A stretch of DNA of 64,000 nt from Streptomyces sp. CB01201. GTDB taxonomy: Bacteria; Actinomycetota; Actinomycetes; Streptomycetales; Streptomycetaceae. The stretch covers positions 62,001 through 126,000 of the forward strand of contig NZ_NNBJ01000008.1 of the NCBI RefSeq assembly GCF_002803085.1. Direction: 5' to 3'. Below the pieces are notes generated by a model that saw nothing but the letters and a program-made list of their open reading frames with translations, did no database searches and was not told the DNA's origin. Below are positions 1 to 9,931 of the stretch, piece by piece (positions within the stretch are counted from its first letter, which is position 1; each line of letters opens with the position of its first letter). The translations under genes and the position numbers were made by a program.

Positions 1-2
1 TC

Positions 3-281
3 GGCCTCACACCGGTGCTGTGGACGTGCTGGGGCGAGGACTGGACGGCTCGCGCCACCCCGGAGTCCGTCCACCGCACCGTCACCCGCGACCTGACGGG
101 CGGCGGCACCATCCTCCTCCACGACTCCGACTGCACCTCGGCCCCCGGCGCCTGGCGCTCGGCCCTGGGCGCGCTGCCCCGCATCCTCGACACCTGCCAG
201 GAGCGCGGCTTTCAGGTGGGAAGGCTGAGCGACCACGGCATGCCGGCGGGGGGTACCGCTCCGGCACAGCCGCATCGCTGA
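3..281 (+). CDS. polysaccharide deacetylase family protein, C-terminal fragment
   Basis: The gene enters from the left edge, so only the last 92 residues are visible. They read as the end of a NodB-type carbohydrate esterase: a G-G-T-I-L-L-H-D stretch (residues about 33-40 of the fragment) matches the conserved strand carrying the catalytic-site histidine. It is followed by an L-P-x-I-L-x-x-C-x-x-R-G-F-Q-V helix-strand typical of the C-terminal end of these enzymes. Family members remove acetyl groups from N-acetylglucosamine polymers at the cell surface or from small N-acetyl substrates. Substrate and signal peptide cannot be judged because the N-terminus is outside the window. Confidence 0.75.
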   Translation, partial: GLTPVLWTCWGEDWTARATPESVHRTVTRDLTGGGTILLHDSDCTSAPGAWRSALGALPRILDTCQERGFQVGRLSDHGMPAGGTAPAQPHR

Positions 282-341
282 ACACACCCGCCGACGACGG
301 CGGCCCCGAGTCAGGCTCCGTCCGCTGGGTACCCGGGTTCC

Positions 342-812
342 ATGTCCGGACTACACGCACGTCCTACGAGCGTCCTCCACCGGCCTGCCCCCGTGGTGGA
401 GGAGGCGTCCTCTCAGGCAGGGCGGCACCGGCGCCGCAGGGTGCTGGGCCGGCGATTTCGCCGCAGGCTCTTCGCCTACCGCGACATCGAGTTCCTCTCC
501 ACCCATGTCCCGGGCGCCCCGGGCCCCGGTGAGGAACGGCTGCTCCTGGTCCACATTCGCCGGGTCGTCGGCCAGATCCACTACCGCACCTGCGGCCAGT
601 GCGCCGAGGGCATGATCACCGGCATCGACATCGACGAGGCCCTCCACCGCACCGGCCTCGACACCCGCGCACTGTCCCACCTGCGCTCCCGCCACCCCGG
701 CATCACCTGGCGCAGCAGCACCCGGACCCTGCGCAGCCGACGCGACCTCCTGCGACGCATGCGCATCCCGGCCGGCCGTACCGGCCCTGCCTGTACACAT
801 GGTGAGCGGTGA
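342..812 (+). CDS. hypothetical protein with a degenerate GNAT-like core
   Basis: This 156-residue protein has an Arg-rich N-terminus. Its middle reads strand (L-L-L-V-H-I-R-R-V-V-G-Q-I-H-Y), a C-x-x-C pair, a second strand (G-M-I-T-G-I-D-I), then a loop and helix H-R-T-G-L-D-T-R-A-L. That order resembles the acetyl-CoA binding strand-loop-helix of GNAT acetyltransferases, but the R/Q-x-x-G-x-G/A loop is imperfect. I infer a GNAT-related fold with uncertain activity. GGGTAC at 327-332, just upstream of the ATG, resembles the -10 element of Streptomyces SigB-family promoters, but no clear partner -35 is present. Confidence 0.5.
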   Translation: MSGLHARPTSVLHRPAPVVEEASSQAGRHRRRRVLGRRFRRRLFAYRDIEFLSTHVPGAPGPGEERLLLVHIRRVVGQIHYRTCGQCAEGMITGIDIDEALHRTGLDTRALSHLRSRHPGITWRSSTRTLRSRRDLLRRMRIPAGRTGPACTHGER

Positions 813-1015
813 CGCCGGCGTCCATCCCGCAGCCGCCCTGTTCCTGTTCAGGATCCCGTGCGCGCCGAGGGTGATGGACGACGCGGGCGCGGACGCAAAA
901 ACGCGCTGACCGCCATACGGCACGCACGGTGCGTACGTACGGGCGGACAGCGCGAGGACGAAGATCCTGCCGGAGTGGGCCGGCGGACAGCGCATGCCGG
1001 GCCAAGCGGCTCGGA

Positions 1016-1936
1016 CTACGCGGTGGCGGGGTCGTCCACCAGGCCCGTGCGGAGCTTCGCAAGGATCTTGCTGAGCAGCCGGGAGACCTGCATCTGGGAG
1101 ACGCCGAGTTCGGTCCCGATCTGAGCCTGCGTCAGTTCCTGGCCGAACCGCATGCTCACTATGCGGCGTTCGCGGTCGCTGAGTTCCTCCATGAGCGGCC
1201 CCAGCGCGTTCAGGTCCTCGACCCGTTCCATGCCAGGATCCTCGGCGCCGATGAAGTCCGAGAGCGTACGGGCCTTGCCGCTCGCCGACTGCCCGCCCTC
1301 CTGGCTCTCGGCTGACGTGTCGAGGGAGCCGGCGGTGTATCCGTTGGCCGCGACGATGCCGTCGATGATCTCTTCCTCGTCCCGGCCGAGGTGCACGGCG
1401 AGTTCCCGCGGCGTCGGGTCGCGGTCCAGCTCGACGGCCAGGTACTCCTTGGCCTTGGCCAGCTCCGACCGGAGCTCCTGGAGCCGGCGCGGCACATGCA
1501 CGGACCAGGTCGTGTCGCGGAAGAACCGCTTGATCTCGCCCACGATGTAGGGAATCGCGAACGAGGTGAACTCGACCTCGCGCGCCAGGTCGAAGCGGTC
1601 GATCGCCTTGATCAGGCCGACCGTTCCGACCTGCACCACGTCCTCCATCTCGCCACTGCCCCGGTTGCGGAACCGGCCGGCCGCGAACCGTACGAGGGAC
1701 AGGTTCATCTCAATCAACGTGTTGCGCGCGTACTGGTACTCGCGCGTGCCTTCTTCGAGCACCTGGAGCCGGTCCAGGAAAAGCCTGGAAAGCACTCGGG
1801 CGTCCTTGGGAGCGACAGCGGAGCCGTCCTCGATCCACGGCAGTTCATCCTGGCCCCCGGGCGTCCCCCGGCGGGTGGAATCGGTCGCAGCGGTGCTCAC
1901 GGACAGGGTCACGGTGCCGCCTTTGATGGAAAGCAA
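1016..1936 (-). CDS. SigB/SigF-family RNA polymerase sigma factor
   Basis: This alternative sigma factor of the stress and development group has regions 2-4. Region 2 is seen as D-V-V-Q-V-G-T-V-G-L-I-K-A-I-D-R-F-D and F-T-S-F-A-I-P-Y-I-V-G-E-I-K-R-F-F-R-D. Region 3 follows, and region 4 ends in a helix-turn-helix (L-T-Q-A-Q-I-G-T-E-L-G-V-S-Q-M-Q-V-S-R-L). Family members are held by RsbW-like anti-sigma kinases and freed by STAS antagonists. No dedicated anti-sigma gene is adjacent; an RsbW-like kinase lies at 9304. An AGGAGG motif (1945-1950) sits 8 bases before a TTG at 1936, which I take as the start. A GTG at 1945 overlaps that motif, and another GTG at 1912 is also possible. It is divergent from the secreted-protein gene at 2196. 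Confidence 0.9.
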   Translation of the reverse strand: MLSIKGGTVTLSVSTAATDSTRRGTPGGQDELPWIEDGSAVAPKDARVLSRLFLDRLQVLEEGTREYQYARNTLIEMNLSLVRFAAGRFRNRGSGEMEDVVQVGTVGLIKAIDRFDLAREVEFTSFAIPYIVGEIKRFFRDTTWSVHVPRRLQELRSELAKAKEYLAVELDRDPTPRELAVHLGRDEEEIIDGIVAANGYTAGSLDTSAESQEGGQSASGKARTLSDFIGAEDPGMERVEDLNALGPLMEELSDRERRIVSMRFGQELTQAQIGTELGVSQMQVSRLLSKILAKLRTGLVDDPATA

Positions 1937-2195
1937 TGTGTGCACCTCCTGCCCGCTCGGCCGACATCCATGTGCCCGCGGCCCGCTTTCCCCGAGACGG
2001 GGACGGGAGACGCGGAGGGGGAATCAGGCGGGTTGAGAGCCCGCCGGCACTGCTGTTACGAGACAGTGACAGAGCGCCGACAACGCATTCGGGCAACGGC
2101 CCGTCATTCCTGGTGAGACCGCGCCAAGAGCACTTAGATCGCATAGCTCGCCTTCGGCGCGAAACCGGATGCTCCATGTCGAGAGGGACACAACC

Positions 2196-2609
2196 ATGAA
2201 CGTCACCAAGCGGCACTCCCTTCGCATCGCCACCGTCGGGGCCCTCAGCGCCGCCTGCGTCGCCCTCGCGGGCACCGCCATGGCGGCCTCCGCTCCCGCC
2301 GCGTCCACCCCCGCCGTTCAGCAGGCCGCTGCCGTCAAGGCGGGCATCACCGCCAAGCCGTCGGCCACGTCGGTCGGCGCCTGGCAGCTGTTCCGCGTGA
2401 CCGGCACCACCACCGGACTGAAGGCGGGCAGCAAGGTGACGCTCCAGCAGAAGCAGAACGGCAAGTGGGTCACGCTGCCCGCGTCCGCGCCCATCGCCCA
2501 CAACGGCTCCTACTCCCTCGGCGTCAAGCTGGGTCTCAAGGGCAAGAACGAGCTGCGCATCGTCAGTGGCAGCACGGCCTCCGCGGTCTTCAGCGTCACC
2601 GTGCGCTGA
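2196..2609 (+). CDS. small secreted protein with Ig-like C-terminal fold
   Basis: The 137-residue product has a classical Sec signal: basic N-terminus (M-N-V-T-K-R-H), hydrophobic core, and a likely A-M-A-A cleavage near residue 30. An Ala/Pro-rich linker follows, then roughly 80 residues of alternating strands (W-Q-L-F-R-V-T-G-T, G-S-K-V-T-L-Q-Q-K-Q-N-G-K-W-V-T-L). That pattern is typical of bacterial Ig-like or bead repeats such as those in adhesins and cell-wall hydrolases. No catalytic motif is present. The ATG at 2196 is preferred over an earlier in-frame ATG because a GAGAGGGA box precedes it at good spacing. A strong hairpin follows the stop. Confidence 0.75.
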   Translation: MNVTKRHSLRIATVGALSAACVALAGTAMAASAPAASTPAVQQAAAVKAGITAKPSATSVGAWQLFRVTGTTTGLKAGSKVTLQQKQNGKWVTLPASAPIAHNGSYSLGVKLGLKGKNELRIVSGSTASAVFSVTVR

Positions 2610-2627
2610 CACGCGGCCGGGAGGGGT

Positions 2628-2660
2628 GGCCCGGGGCCCTGGTGTTCAGGGCCCCGGGCC
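2628..2660. terminator. bidirectional hairpin terminator
   Basis: A perfect 14-bp inverted repeat (2628-2641 and 2647-2660) with a 5-base loop lies between two convergent genes ending at 2609 and 2690. It has no U-tract, as is usual in Streptomyces. Confidence 0.8.
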
Positions 2661-2689
2661 GACGTCACAGCAGGGCCCGTCAGCGAGGG

Positions 2690-3376
2690 CTACTGGCCTC
2701 CGCGCCCCACGGCGGACGCGAAGCCCAGCCAGGTGTGGCGGTTGCCCCACCAGCACCAGCCGATCTTCGGGGCATCGCGCCGGTCCCGGCCGTCCCGCCC
2801 CGTGCCGTTGCTGATCCAGATCGCCGGCGTGCGGCTGTCCAGGACGCCGTTCGCCTTGCGCAGCCGGGAGCCGATGGTCATGAAGCAGCGGTTCCGCTCC
2901 AGCATCTCCGGCTGCTGGAGCAGCCAGTGGATGCCTTCGGAGAGCAGCAGCGGGGTTCGGCCATCGCCGGTGAGGGCGGGCAGCGCCTCCTCGGGGCTCC
3001 AATTGGCCAGGCGGTCACCGCGATCGAGGCCGGTGACGAGATAGAGCGGTGAGTCGGGCACCTCGACGCCGCAAGGGGCGAACCGGTCGACGTCGGCCAT
3101 GTCGACGACCACGAACCCGGGCTTGCCCTCGCGGCGGAGCAGCGGCGCGAGGGCCGAGGCGGGGACGCGGTCCGGGTGGACGGCGAGCAGCACGTCGGAG
3201 CTTTCGAGTCCGCCGCCCGCCGAGGATCCGCGAAGAGCGGCTTCGGCGAAGCCCCGAAGGTCGGCGGCGGGAATCCCGGCGAGCTCGTGCACCCCGAGTT
3301 CGATCAGACGGTCCGCCTGGGTCGCGAGCGGCGGCAGCGGGGGCGCGGTGACGGCGGTGGGAGAGGTATCGGGCAC
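2690..3376 (-). CDS. DUF5701 family protein
   Basis: The 228-residue soluble protein matches the actinobacterial DUF5701 pattern. An early helix (A-D-R-L-I-E-L-G-V-H-E-L-A-G-I) is followed by an L-L-A-V-H-P-D-R-V-P segment and G-F-V-V-V-D-M-A-D-V-D. A highly conserved centre follows (N-W-S-P-E-E-A-L-P-A-L-T, then L-L-L-S-E-G-I-H-W-L-L-Q-Q-P), and the C-terminus is I-W-I-S-N-G-T-G-R-D-G-R. Function is unknown. I chose the GTG at 3376 because GAGGAG lies just upstream; a longer form starting at 3430 lacks a ribosome binding site. Confidence 0.8.
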   Translation of the reverse strand: MPDTSPTAVTAPPLPPLATQADRLIELGVHELAGIPAADLRGFAEAALRGSSAGGGLESSDVLLAVHPDRVPASALAPLLRREGKPGFVVVDMADVDRFAPCGVEVPDSPLYLVTGLDRGDRLANWSPEEALPALTGDGRTPLLLSEGIHWLLQQPEMLERNRCFMTIGSRLRKANGVLDSRTPAIWISNGTGRDGRDRRDAPKIGWCWWGNRHTWLGFASAVGRGGQ

Positions 3377-3586
3377 GGTACTCCTCGGTTCGGGGCAGCG
3401 GGCCTGAGGACAAACGAGACGGCCCACCAAAGTGTTCCCGGCAGACGGAGTTCGCGGGTCATGGGGCAGGGCGTACGGGCCGGGCCGTGGACCGGGGGGC
3501 GCCCCCCGCTGGCCGGTACCGCTCCCGCTCAGGTGGCTGCGCGTGGCGCGCGCCGCCCGGCCGGGGTCGCCGATATTTTGCGTCCC

Positions 3587-3994
3587 ATGACGTCAGAACC
3601 GGAACGCGGCACGGATGAATCGAACGACATCCGCGAGGCACGCCTTGCGATCGCGGAGTACTTGGGGCGTAGGGGAACGACGCCCACACGGCCGGACGGT
3701 TCGACGAGTCCCGACAGCGAACTCGGCACCGCGGCGCGCCCGGAAGCCGCGCAGGACAGCGACCGCATCGACGACAGGACGGCGGCGGATGTCGCGCGGG
3801 CGGCTTGGGACGCCGTGCAGGACGCCACTCCGCCTCCACCCGACCCCGGGGCGGGCCCGGCCGAGAAGACGGATCAGTCTCCGGAACTCGCGGAACGCCA
3901 CCGCCGGGCGGTCGCCATCGCGCGCGGACTACAGCAACTCGGCTACCACTTGGACGAGACGCTCCTGCCCGGCCCGGACATGGCCGCGGGATAG
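3587..3994 (+). CDS. hypothetical acidic protein, 135 aa
   Basis: I do not recognise this protein. It is soluble, rich in Asp, Glu, Ala and Pro, with two predicted helical parts (residues about 14-30 and 90-125) joined by a Pro/Ser/Thr-rich linker. No ribosome binding site precedes the ATG. Instead TATTTT at 3574-3579 ends 7 bases before it, the spacing of a leaderless promoter -10 box. It converges on the cPPR-domain gene at 4051. Confidence 0.6.
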   Translation: MTSEPERGTDESNDIREARLAIAEYLGRRGTTPTRPDGSTSPDSELGTAARPEAAQDSDRIDDRTAADVARAAWDAVQDATPPPPDPGAGPAEKTDQSPELAERHRRAVAIARGLQQLGYHLDETLLPGPDMAAG

Positions 3995-4019
3995 CGCTCA
4001 GGCCCCCCGGTCACCGTCA

Positions 4020-4046
4020 CCGGCCGTCGGCCGGCGGCCGCCGGCC
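4020..4046. terminator. palindromic GC hairpins between convergent genes
   Basis: Two overlapping inverted repeats occupy the 56-base gap between convergent genes: 7-bp arms at 4020-4026 and 4028-4034, and an 18-bp perfect palindrome at 4029-4046. A termination role is inferred from position. Confidence 0.5.
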
Positions 4047-4050
4047 GGAA

Positions 4051-4392
4051 TCAGGCCGCTGCCCGCCGGACTTGGTAGTTCCAGCGGCTGAGCGAGCGAA
4101 CGACGGTCTCGGCGCCGATCGGGTTGGCGCTGTGCACGAGGACCGTCCCGATACGGAAGGGCCGGCTGTGGAACGCGGCTTCTTCCAGCACGGTCACCAC
4201 GGGCAGGATGCTGTCGTCGCCGCCGAGATCGTGGTCGAGCCAGAGTTCGTCGACGAAGCAGTCGCGGTGCTCGTGCAGGAGCTGAACGCCTTCGCGGCTG
4301 GTACGGGCGATCCGCGTGGCCCAGGGCAGCGCCCGGAGGTCGTCGATGCCGAGGATGATGGGTGTCCGTCGCTCGGTGGAGTCGTGAGTCAC
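4051..4392 (-). CDS. cyclic-phosphate processing receiver (cPPR) domain protein
   Basis: This 113-residue single-domain protein has the receiver-like cPPR pattern. An N-terminal G-I-D-D-L-R-A-L-P-W-A acidic turn is followed by W-L-D-H-D-L-G-G-D-D-S-I, where the aspartates sit like the phospho-acceptor pocket of receivers. The C-terminus has the H-S-A-N-P-I-G-A-E motif. The family has been linked by comparative genomics to handling of cyclic nucleotide or RNA 2',3'-phosphate ends; activity here is inference. The start is a GTG with no good ribosome binding site. No RNA ligase or Hen1/Pnkp partner is adjacent. Confidence 0.75.
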   Translation of the reverse strand: MTHDSTERRTPIILGIDDLRALPWATRIARTSREGVQLLHEHRDCFVDELWLDHDLGGDDSILPVVTVLEEAAFHSRPFRIGTVLVHSANPIGAETVVRSLSRWNYQVRRAAA

Positions 4393-4633
4393 CCGATCAT
4401 CATCGCAGCGGGGCGGCCGCGAGAACCACGGGTTTCGGCGCTCCGGACCAGCCCTGACGCACGAGCCGGTGCCACGGCACGGGGCGACCGGACCCGCGCA
4501 GGTGAGGCCGCCGGGAATCCACTACGGTGCCTTCCGGCGGTGTCCGGCCTGCTTGTTGGGGCTGGGTTCCGCAGAACGCGCCGGGTCGCGTCGTGGCGTC
4601 GCGGCGGCAAGGTGAAGCAGGGAGAGGGGCAGC

Positions 4634-5389
4634 GTGCCGGACTTGCAGGACCTACCCGAATCGACGACGGAAGCCGATGGCTCCGTGATCGTTCGCGTGC
4701 TCAGCTACAACATCCGCTCCATGCGTGACGACACCGCGGCGCTCGCCCGGGTGATCGCGGCCTGTCGGCCCGATGTCGTCTGCGTGCAAGAAGCGCCGCG
4801 GTTCTTCCGCTGGCGCAAGGCCGCCGCCCGGCTCGCCCGGACGTCCGGGCTCGTCTACGTCGCGGGCGGCGCCACCGCCTCCGGCCCCATGATCCTGTGC
4901 TCGCTCCGCGCCCACGTCGAGCGTACCGAGGACGTCCTGCTGCCTCGCACCCCCGGCCTGCACCAACGCGGCTTCGCCACCGCCGTCCTGCGGTTCGGCC
5001 GGGCCCGACTCGGCGTGCTCAGCTGCCACTTGAGCGTGGAGGACTGGGAGCGTTACGAGCAGGGGCGGCTGCTCCTCGACCAGTTGTCGGCCATGGACGT
5101 GCCGTACGCGGTCGCCGCGGGCGACCTCAACGACCGGCCCGACGGCCGTACCTTCGGCCTGCTCGCGGACGCCCTCCAGGACGGCTGGGCCACCAAGCCC
5201 TGGGGGCGCGAGCACACCACTCGGCTCGGCGATCCGCTTCAGCGCATCGACGTGGTCTTCGCGACCGAGGGCGTGGAAGTGCTGGGCTGCGGGGTGCCGA
5301 TGGGACTCCCCCACGTCGAGGAACGCGACCTCCGCGCGGCCACGGATCACCTGCCCGTGCTGGCCGCACTGCGGGTTCCCGCCCCGTAG
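4634..5389 (+). CDS. endonuclease/exonuclease/phosphatase (EEP) superfamily protein
   Basis: The 251-residue enzyme carries the EEP signature in order. The N-terminal strand V-L-S-Y-N-I-R-S-M is followed by C-V-Q-E-A-P with the metal-binding Glu, then L-G-V-L-S-C-H-L. Next come A-A-G-D-L-N-D (catalytic Asp and Asn) and a C-terminal T-D-H-L-P-V-L with the Asp-His pair. Members are Mg-dependent phosphodiesterases acting on DNA, sphingolipids or phosphoinositides; the substrate cannot be told. There is no signal peptide, so it is probably cytosolic. A GGGAGAGGGG box supports the GTG start at 4634. Confidence 0.85.
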   Translation: MPDLQDLPESTTEADGSVIVRVLSYNIRSMRDDTAALARVIAACRPDVVCVQEAPRFFRWRKAAARLARTSGLVYVAGGATASGPMILCSLRAHVERTEDVLLPRTPGLHQRGFATAVLRFGRARLGVLSCHLSVEDWERYEQGRLLLDQLSAMDVPYAVAAGDLNDRPDGRTFGLLADALQDGWATKPWGREHTTRLGDPLQRIDVVFATEGVEVLGCGVPMGLPHVEERDLRAATDHLPVLAALRVPAP

Positions 5390-5449
5390 GACGGGGCCCG
5401 CTCGCCGTAACCCGAGGGGCCCGAGCCGCGAGCAGCCGGACACCCGGGC

Positions 5450-5473
5450 GGCCGGTACCCGGATCCACCGGCC
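5450..5473. terminator. weak inverted repeat between convergent genes
   Basis: GGCCGGT at 5450-5456 pairs with ACCGGCC at 5467-5473 around a 10-base loop, in the gap between the EEP gene and the HTH-receiver gene. Confidence 0.35.
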
Positions 5474-5481
5474 CGGGGCCC

Positions 5482-6255
5482 TCAGGCGCGCGGCGGCTGC
5501 GTCGCGGTGTCGAGGTAGAAGGAGTCGATGTTCTGCACCGCCTGCTCGAAGTCCTCCAGGTTCACCGGCTTGGTGACGTAGGCGTTGGCGTGGCTGTCGT
5601 ACGCACCGGAGACGTCGTCGGGGGCCGAGGACGTGGTGAGGATCACCACGGGGATGGTGTGCAGGTCCTTGTCGGACTTGAGCACCTTCAGCAGGTCGCG
5701 CCCGTTCATGCGCGGCATGTTGAGGTCGAGCACGATGAGGTCCGGGCGCACGCTCCCCGGGGCCCGCAGGTATTCCAGGGCGGCCACTCCGTCCGTGACC
5801 TGGACGAGATTGCGGGCCCCGCGTTCGGAGAGGGCTTCCTCGATGAGCAGGGCGTCGGCGACGTCGTCCTCGACGAGCAGGACGTCGAAGGCGCGGGCGG
5901 GGGTGGTCATGGTCGGTTGCTCCGTAGGTGCTTCGGTGGAGTGGTGGAAGAGCCCCGGCCAACGGCGGCGGGCTCCTTGGCGGGTCATTCCGCACGCCTC
6001 GCCGATCTGCGGGTAACCGGCGCCCGCGCGGGCGGCGGCCGTGGCGGCGGCCCGCTGAAGTCGCTCGGCCGAGCTTCGCAGTTGGTCCAGCACATGCAGG
6101 AGCGCCAGTGCCTCTTCCGGGTCGGCCGGGGCCGGGCATGATGGGGCGTCGAGCAGTTGAGCTGTGAGGCGCCGCGCAAGGGCACCGATCGCGGCGTCCG
6201 TGACGGCGGCCGTCTCCAGCGGTGTGGTCCGCAGTGCGAAGTTCTTGCCAGCCAT
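5482..6255 (-). CDS. HTH-like protein fused in frame to a response-regulator receiver
   Basis: One open frame of 257 residues joins two parts. Residues 1-115 (starting M-A-G-K-N-F) are helical and end in a helix-turn-helix-like segment, Y-P-Q-I-G-E-A-C-G-M-T-R-Q-G-A-R-R-R-W. Residues 116-257 form a complete Rcp1-type receiver: acidic pair L-V-E-D-D, phospho-Asp in I-V-L-D-L-N-M-P, Thr in I-L-T-T-S, and Lys in V-T-K-P. In most streptomycetes I would expect such parts as two genes. Here no stop codon separates them, yet a good ribosome binding site precedes the receiver ATG at 5910, so a free receiver may also be made. It is divergent from the CHASE3 kinase at 6369, its likely phospho-donor. 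Confidence 0.75.
   Translation of the reverse strand: MAGKNFALRTTPLETAAVTDAAIGALARRLTAQLLDAPSCPAPADPEEALALLHVLDQLRSSAERLQRAAATAAARAGAGYPQIGEACGMTRQGARRRWPGLFHHSTEAPTEQPTMTTPARAFDVLLVEDDVADALLIEEALSERGARNLVQVTDGVAALEYLRAPGSVRPDLIVLDLNMPRMNGRDLLKVLKSDKDLHTIPVVILTTSSAPDDVSGAYDSHANAYVTKPVNLEDFEQAVQNIDSFYLDTATQPPRA
5908..5923 (-). promoter_or_regulatory. internal ribosome binding site for receiver-only product
   Basis: On the minus strand GGAG (5920-5923) lies 9 bases before an in-frame ATG at 5910, which would start a 142-residue receiver-only protein. Confidence 0.5.
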
Positions 6256-6368
6256 ACCCGGAACCTTAGGCCCCAGTACGGCAGTCGACAACAACCGTTG
6301 TCGATCGGCCTTTAGAGTATGCGGGCCGCGACCTTTCCATGCGGTCGTCGCAGCGAGGAGTTCAGGGG

Positions 6369-7972
<1,604 letters not shown>

Positions 7973-7976
<4 letters not shown>

Positions 7977-9208
7977 CCATCTTCGTGGCGGACCCGGCCG
8001 GCGCGGCACCGGAGCAGCAGACCTATCGCGTCGTCCTCATCGAGGACGATCTGGCGGACGCCGTTCTGGTGGAGGAACTGCTCCTCGACACCGGGCTGCG
8101 GTTCGAGCTCACCACGTGCGCGAGCCTCGCCGACGCCCGCACCGAGCCGGCCCTGCGCACGGCCGACTGCATCCTGCTCGACCTGCACCTGCCGGATGTC
8201 TCCGGCACCAAGGCGGTCGCGGCGGTCCGGGCGGCCGCGCCGCACACCGCGGTCATCGTCCTGACCGGTTTGTCCGAGGCCCGGGCGGGCAGTGACGCCA
8301 TGGCCGCCGGGGCGCAGGACTACCTGGTCAAGGGCAAGGTGGACGCGGACCTGCTGCACCGGGCGGTCCGCTACGCCGTCTACCGCAGCCAGACCGAACG
8401 CGCGAACGCCCAGACCCAAGCGGCCACCCTGCGAGCCGAGGAGAACTCCCGTCTTGAGCGCGGGCTGCTGCCCCAGCCGCTCCTGTCGACGTCGACCGTG
8501 ACGGTGACCACCCGCTATCTGCCAGGCACCGAACTGGCCCTGCTCGGCGGGGACTTCCTCGATGTCGTGGAGGGCGACGACGGGCTGCTGCACGCCGTCG
8601 TCGGCGATGTCAGCGGGCATGGGCCCGACGCCGCCGCGCTCGGTGTGTGCCTGCGGATCGCCTGGCGTTCACTGATCCTCGGCGGCCACCGCGGCAGGGA
8701 GCTCCTCCAGCTGATGGAACGGATCCTGATGGCCGAACGCGGCGACCGTCCGCTCTTCGCGACCTGCGCCCTCCTCACCCTCGACCACGGTGCCGCCACC
8801 GCCGAGCTGCATCTGGCCGGGCACCACGGGCCCCTGCTCACCACGGCCGGGGAAACCCGCGAAGTCACCGCCCGGCACGGCATCGCGCTCGGCATCGACC
8901 CCCGGGTGAGCAACTGGCCGGCGACCGTCGTCCCGCTCCCGGCCGCCGGGGCACTGACCCTGTACACCGACGGCCTGACCGAAGGGCACAACGGCTCGTC
9001 GCGGGGCCGGCTCGGTGTGGACGGCCTGGTCGGCCTCATCGACCGGCTTCCGCAACCGGATCCCGCCGCCCACCTCGACTTCCTCATCAAGGAGACCTCC
9101 GCGCTGAACGCGGGCCGCCACTCCGACGACGTCGCCGTACTGCGCCTCGACTGGAACAAGTCCGCACTCCCGGCCACCCGGAGCCCGTCGGGAGGCATCC
9201 CGGGCTGA
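7973..9208 (+). CDS. receiver-SpoIIE (PP2C) phosphatase, RsbU-like
   Basis: The 411-residue cytosolic response regulator has a phosphatase output. The receiver (about 18-140) has L-I-E-D-D, the phospho-Asp in I-L-L-D-L-H-L-P, and an atypical K in L-V-K-G-K. A short coiled-coil linker rich in Glu, Arg and Gln follows. The PP2C/SpoIIE domain (about 180-400) has L-G-G-D-F-L-D-V, G-D-V-S-G-H-G-P-D-A and H-S-D-D-V-A-V-L with the metal-binding aspartates. Such proteins dephosphorylate STAS anti-anti-sigma factors and so activate a SigB-type sigma factor. Candidate sigma is at 1016 and candidate anti-sigma kinase at 9304. No STAS gene lies in this block; one is at 61969. Confidence 0.92.
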
Positions 9209-9303
9209 CCGGCCGGGCGGTCCGTCCGCCTGCTCCGCCCACGTGCTCTTCGGTTTTCGGGGCAGACGGGACAGGAAGCCGTCCGTCGAACCGAGGAGAG
9301 ACC

Positions 9304-9741
9304 GTGGCGAAGGACTCGTCGTTGAAGGCCGTGGGATGGGCGCGCTCCCTTCCGCTGAGCAGCAGCGTCAAGGAGGCCAGGGACTGGACGCGTGAGCATC
9401 TGGCGACGCTGGACTGGTCGCGGACGTCACCGGACGTGGTCGACTCGGTGCTGCTCGCCGTCTCCGAGCTGGTCACCAATGCCCATGTCCATGCCCGCAG
9501 CACGGCACAGCTGATCCTCACCTGGGACGAGGAGTGCCTGCACGTCACCGTGCACGACGCCTCACCGCGCCTGCCCGAGCAGCGCGACCCCGAGGCCGAC
9601 GCCCTGGGAGGGCGCGGCCTGCTCCTGATCGACGTCCTGGCCGACGACTGGTACGCCTATCCATGCCCCCGGGGCAAGAACGTCACCGCCTGCTTCCAGC
9701 CGCCCACGCCCGCTCACCCCGAGGCGGTCGGCGGCGGTTAG
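9304..9741 (+). CDS. RsbW-like ATP-binding anti-sigma/serine kinase
   Basis: The 145-residue GHKL ATPase domain stands alone. The N box is S-E-L-V-T-N-A-H-V-H-A. G1 is degenerate (H-D-A-S-P-R-L-P), and G2 is A-L-G-G-R-G-L-L-L-I-D, typical of the large Streptomyces RsbW/SpoIIAB-like group. These bind sigma factors or phosphorylate STAS partners. A CGAGGAG box lies right before the GTG at 9304. It sits 95 bases downstream of the receiver-PP2C gene on the same strand, consistent with one regulatory cassette. Confidence 0.88.
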   Translation: MAKDSSLKAVGWARSLPLSSSVKEARDWTREHLATLDWSRTSPDVVDSVLLAVSELVTNAHVHARSTAQLILTWDEECLHVTVHDASPRLPEQRDPEADALGGRGLLLIDVLADDWYAYPCPRGKNVTACFQPPTPAHPEAVGGG

Positions 9742-9823
9742 GGCCGAGCGGGTGCGCATCGCCTGTCCATCACCGACCGTTCTTGAACAGATGGGCGTGG
9801 AATGAGCAACTCACCGTAGATGC

Positions 9824-9844
9824 AGGTGAATTGACACCTATAGT
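9824..9844 (+). promoter_or_regulatory. possible promoter -10 with overlapping inverted repeat
   Basis: AGGTG (9824-9828) and CACCT (9835-9839) form an inverted repeat that abuts TATAGT (9839-9844), a good -10 hexamer, about 90 bases before the gene at 9932. TTGACA at 9831-9836 lies inside the repeat. A regulated promoter is inferred; no convincing -35 for TATAGT was found. Confidence 0.35.
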
Positions 9845-9931
9845 GCTCACCGATTCGACGTCGTCCGACAACAGCGACGGCCGCTGCCGAGTGCACGGCC
9901 AACGCCAGGACCACGGCAACGGGGAGCAAGG

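Noticed and set aside
4389..4610. 73-codon minus-strand frame upstream of the cPPR gene
   Set aside because: Arg/Pro/Ser-rich, no ribosome binding site, no family resemblance; treated as intergenic.
5482..6255. Splitting the HTH-receiver frame into two annotated genes
   Set aside because: There is no stop codon between the parts, so one CDS is the direct reading; the internal start is noted instead.
9831..9836. TTGACA as a -35 box
   Set aside because: Seventeen to eighteen bases downstream there is no acceptable -10 hexamer, so it was only noted as part of an inverted repeat.
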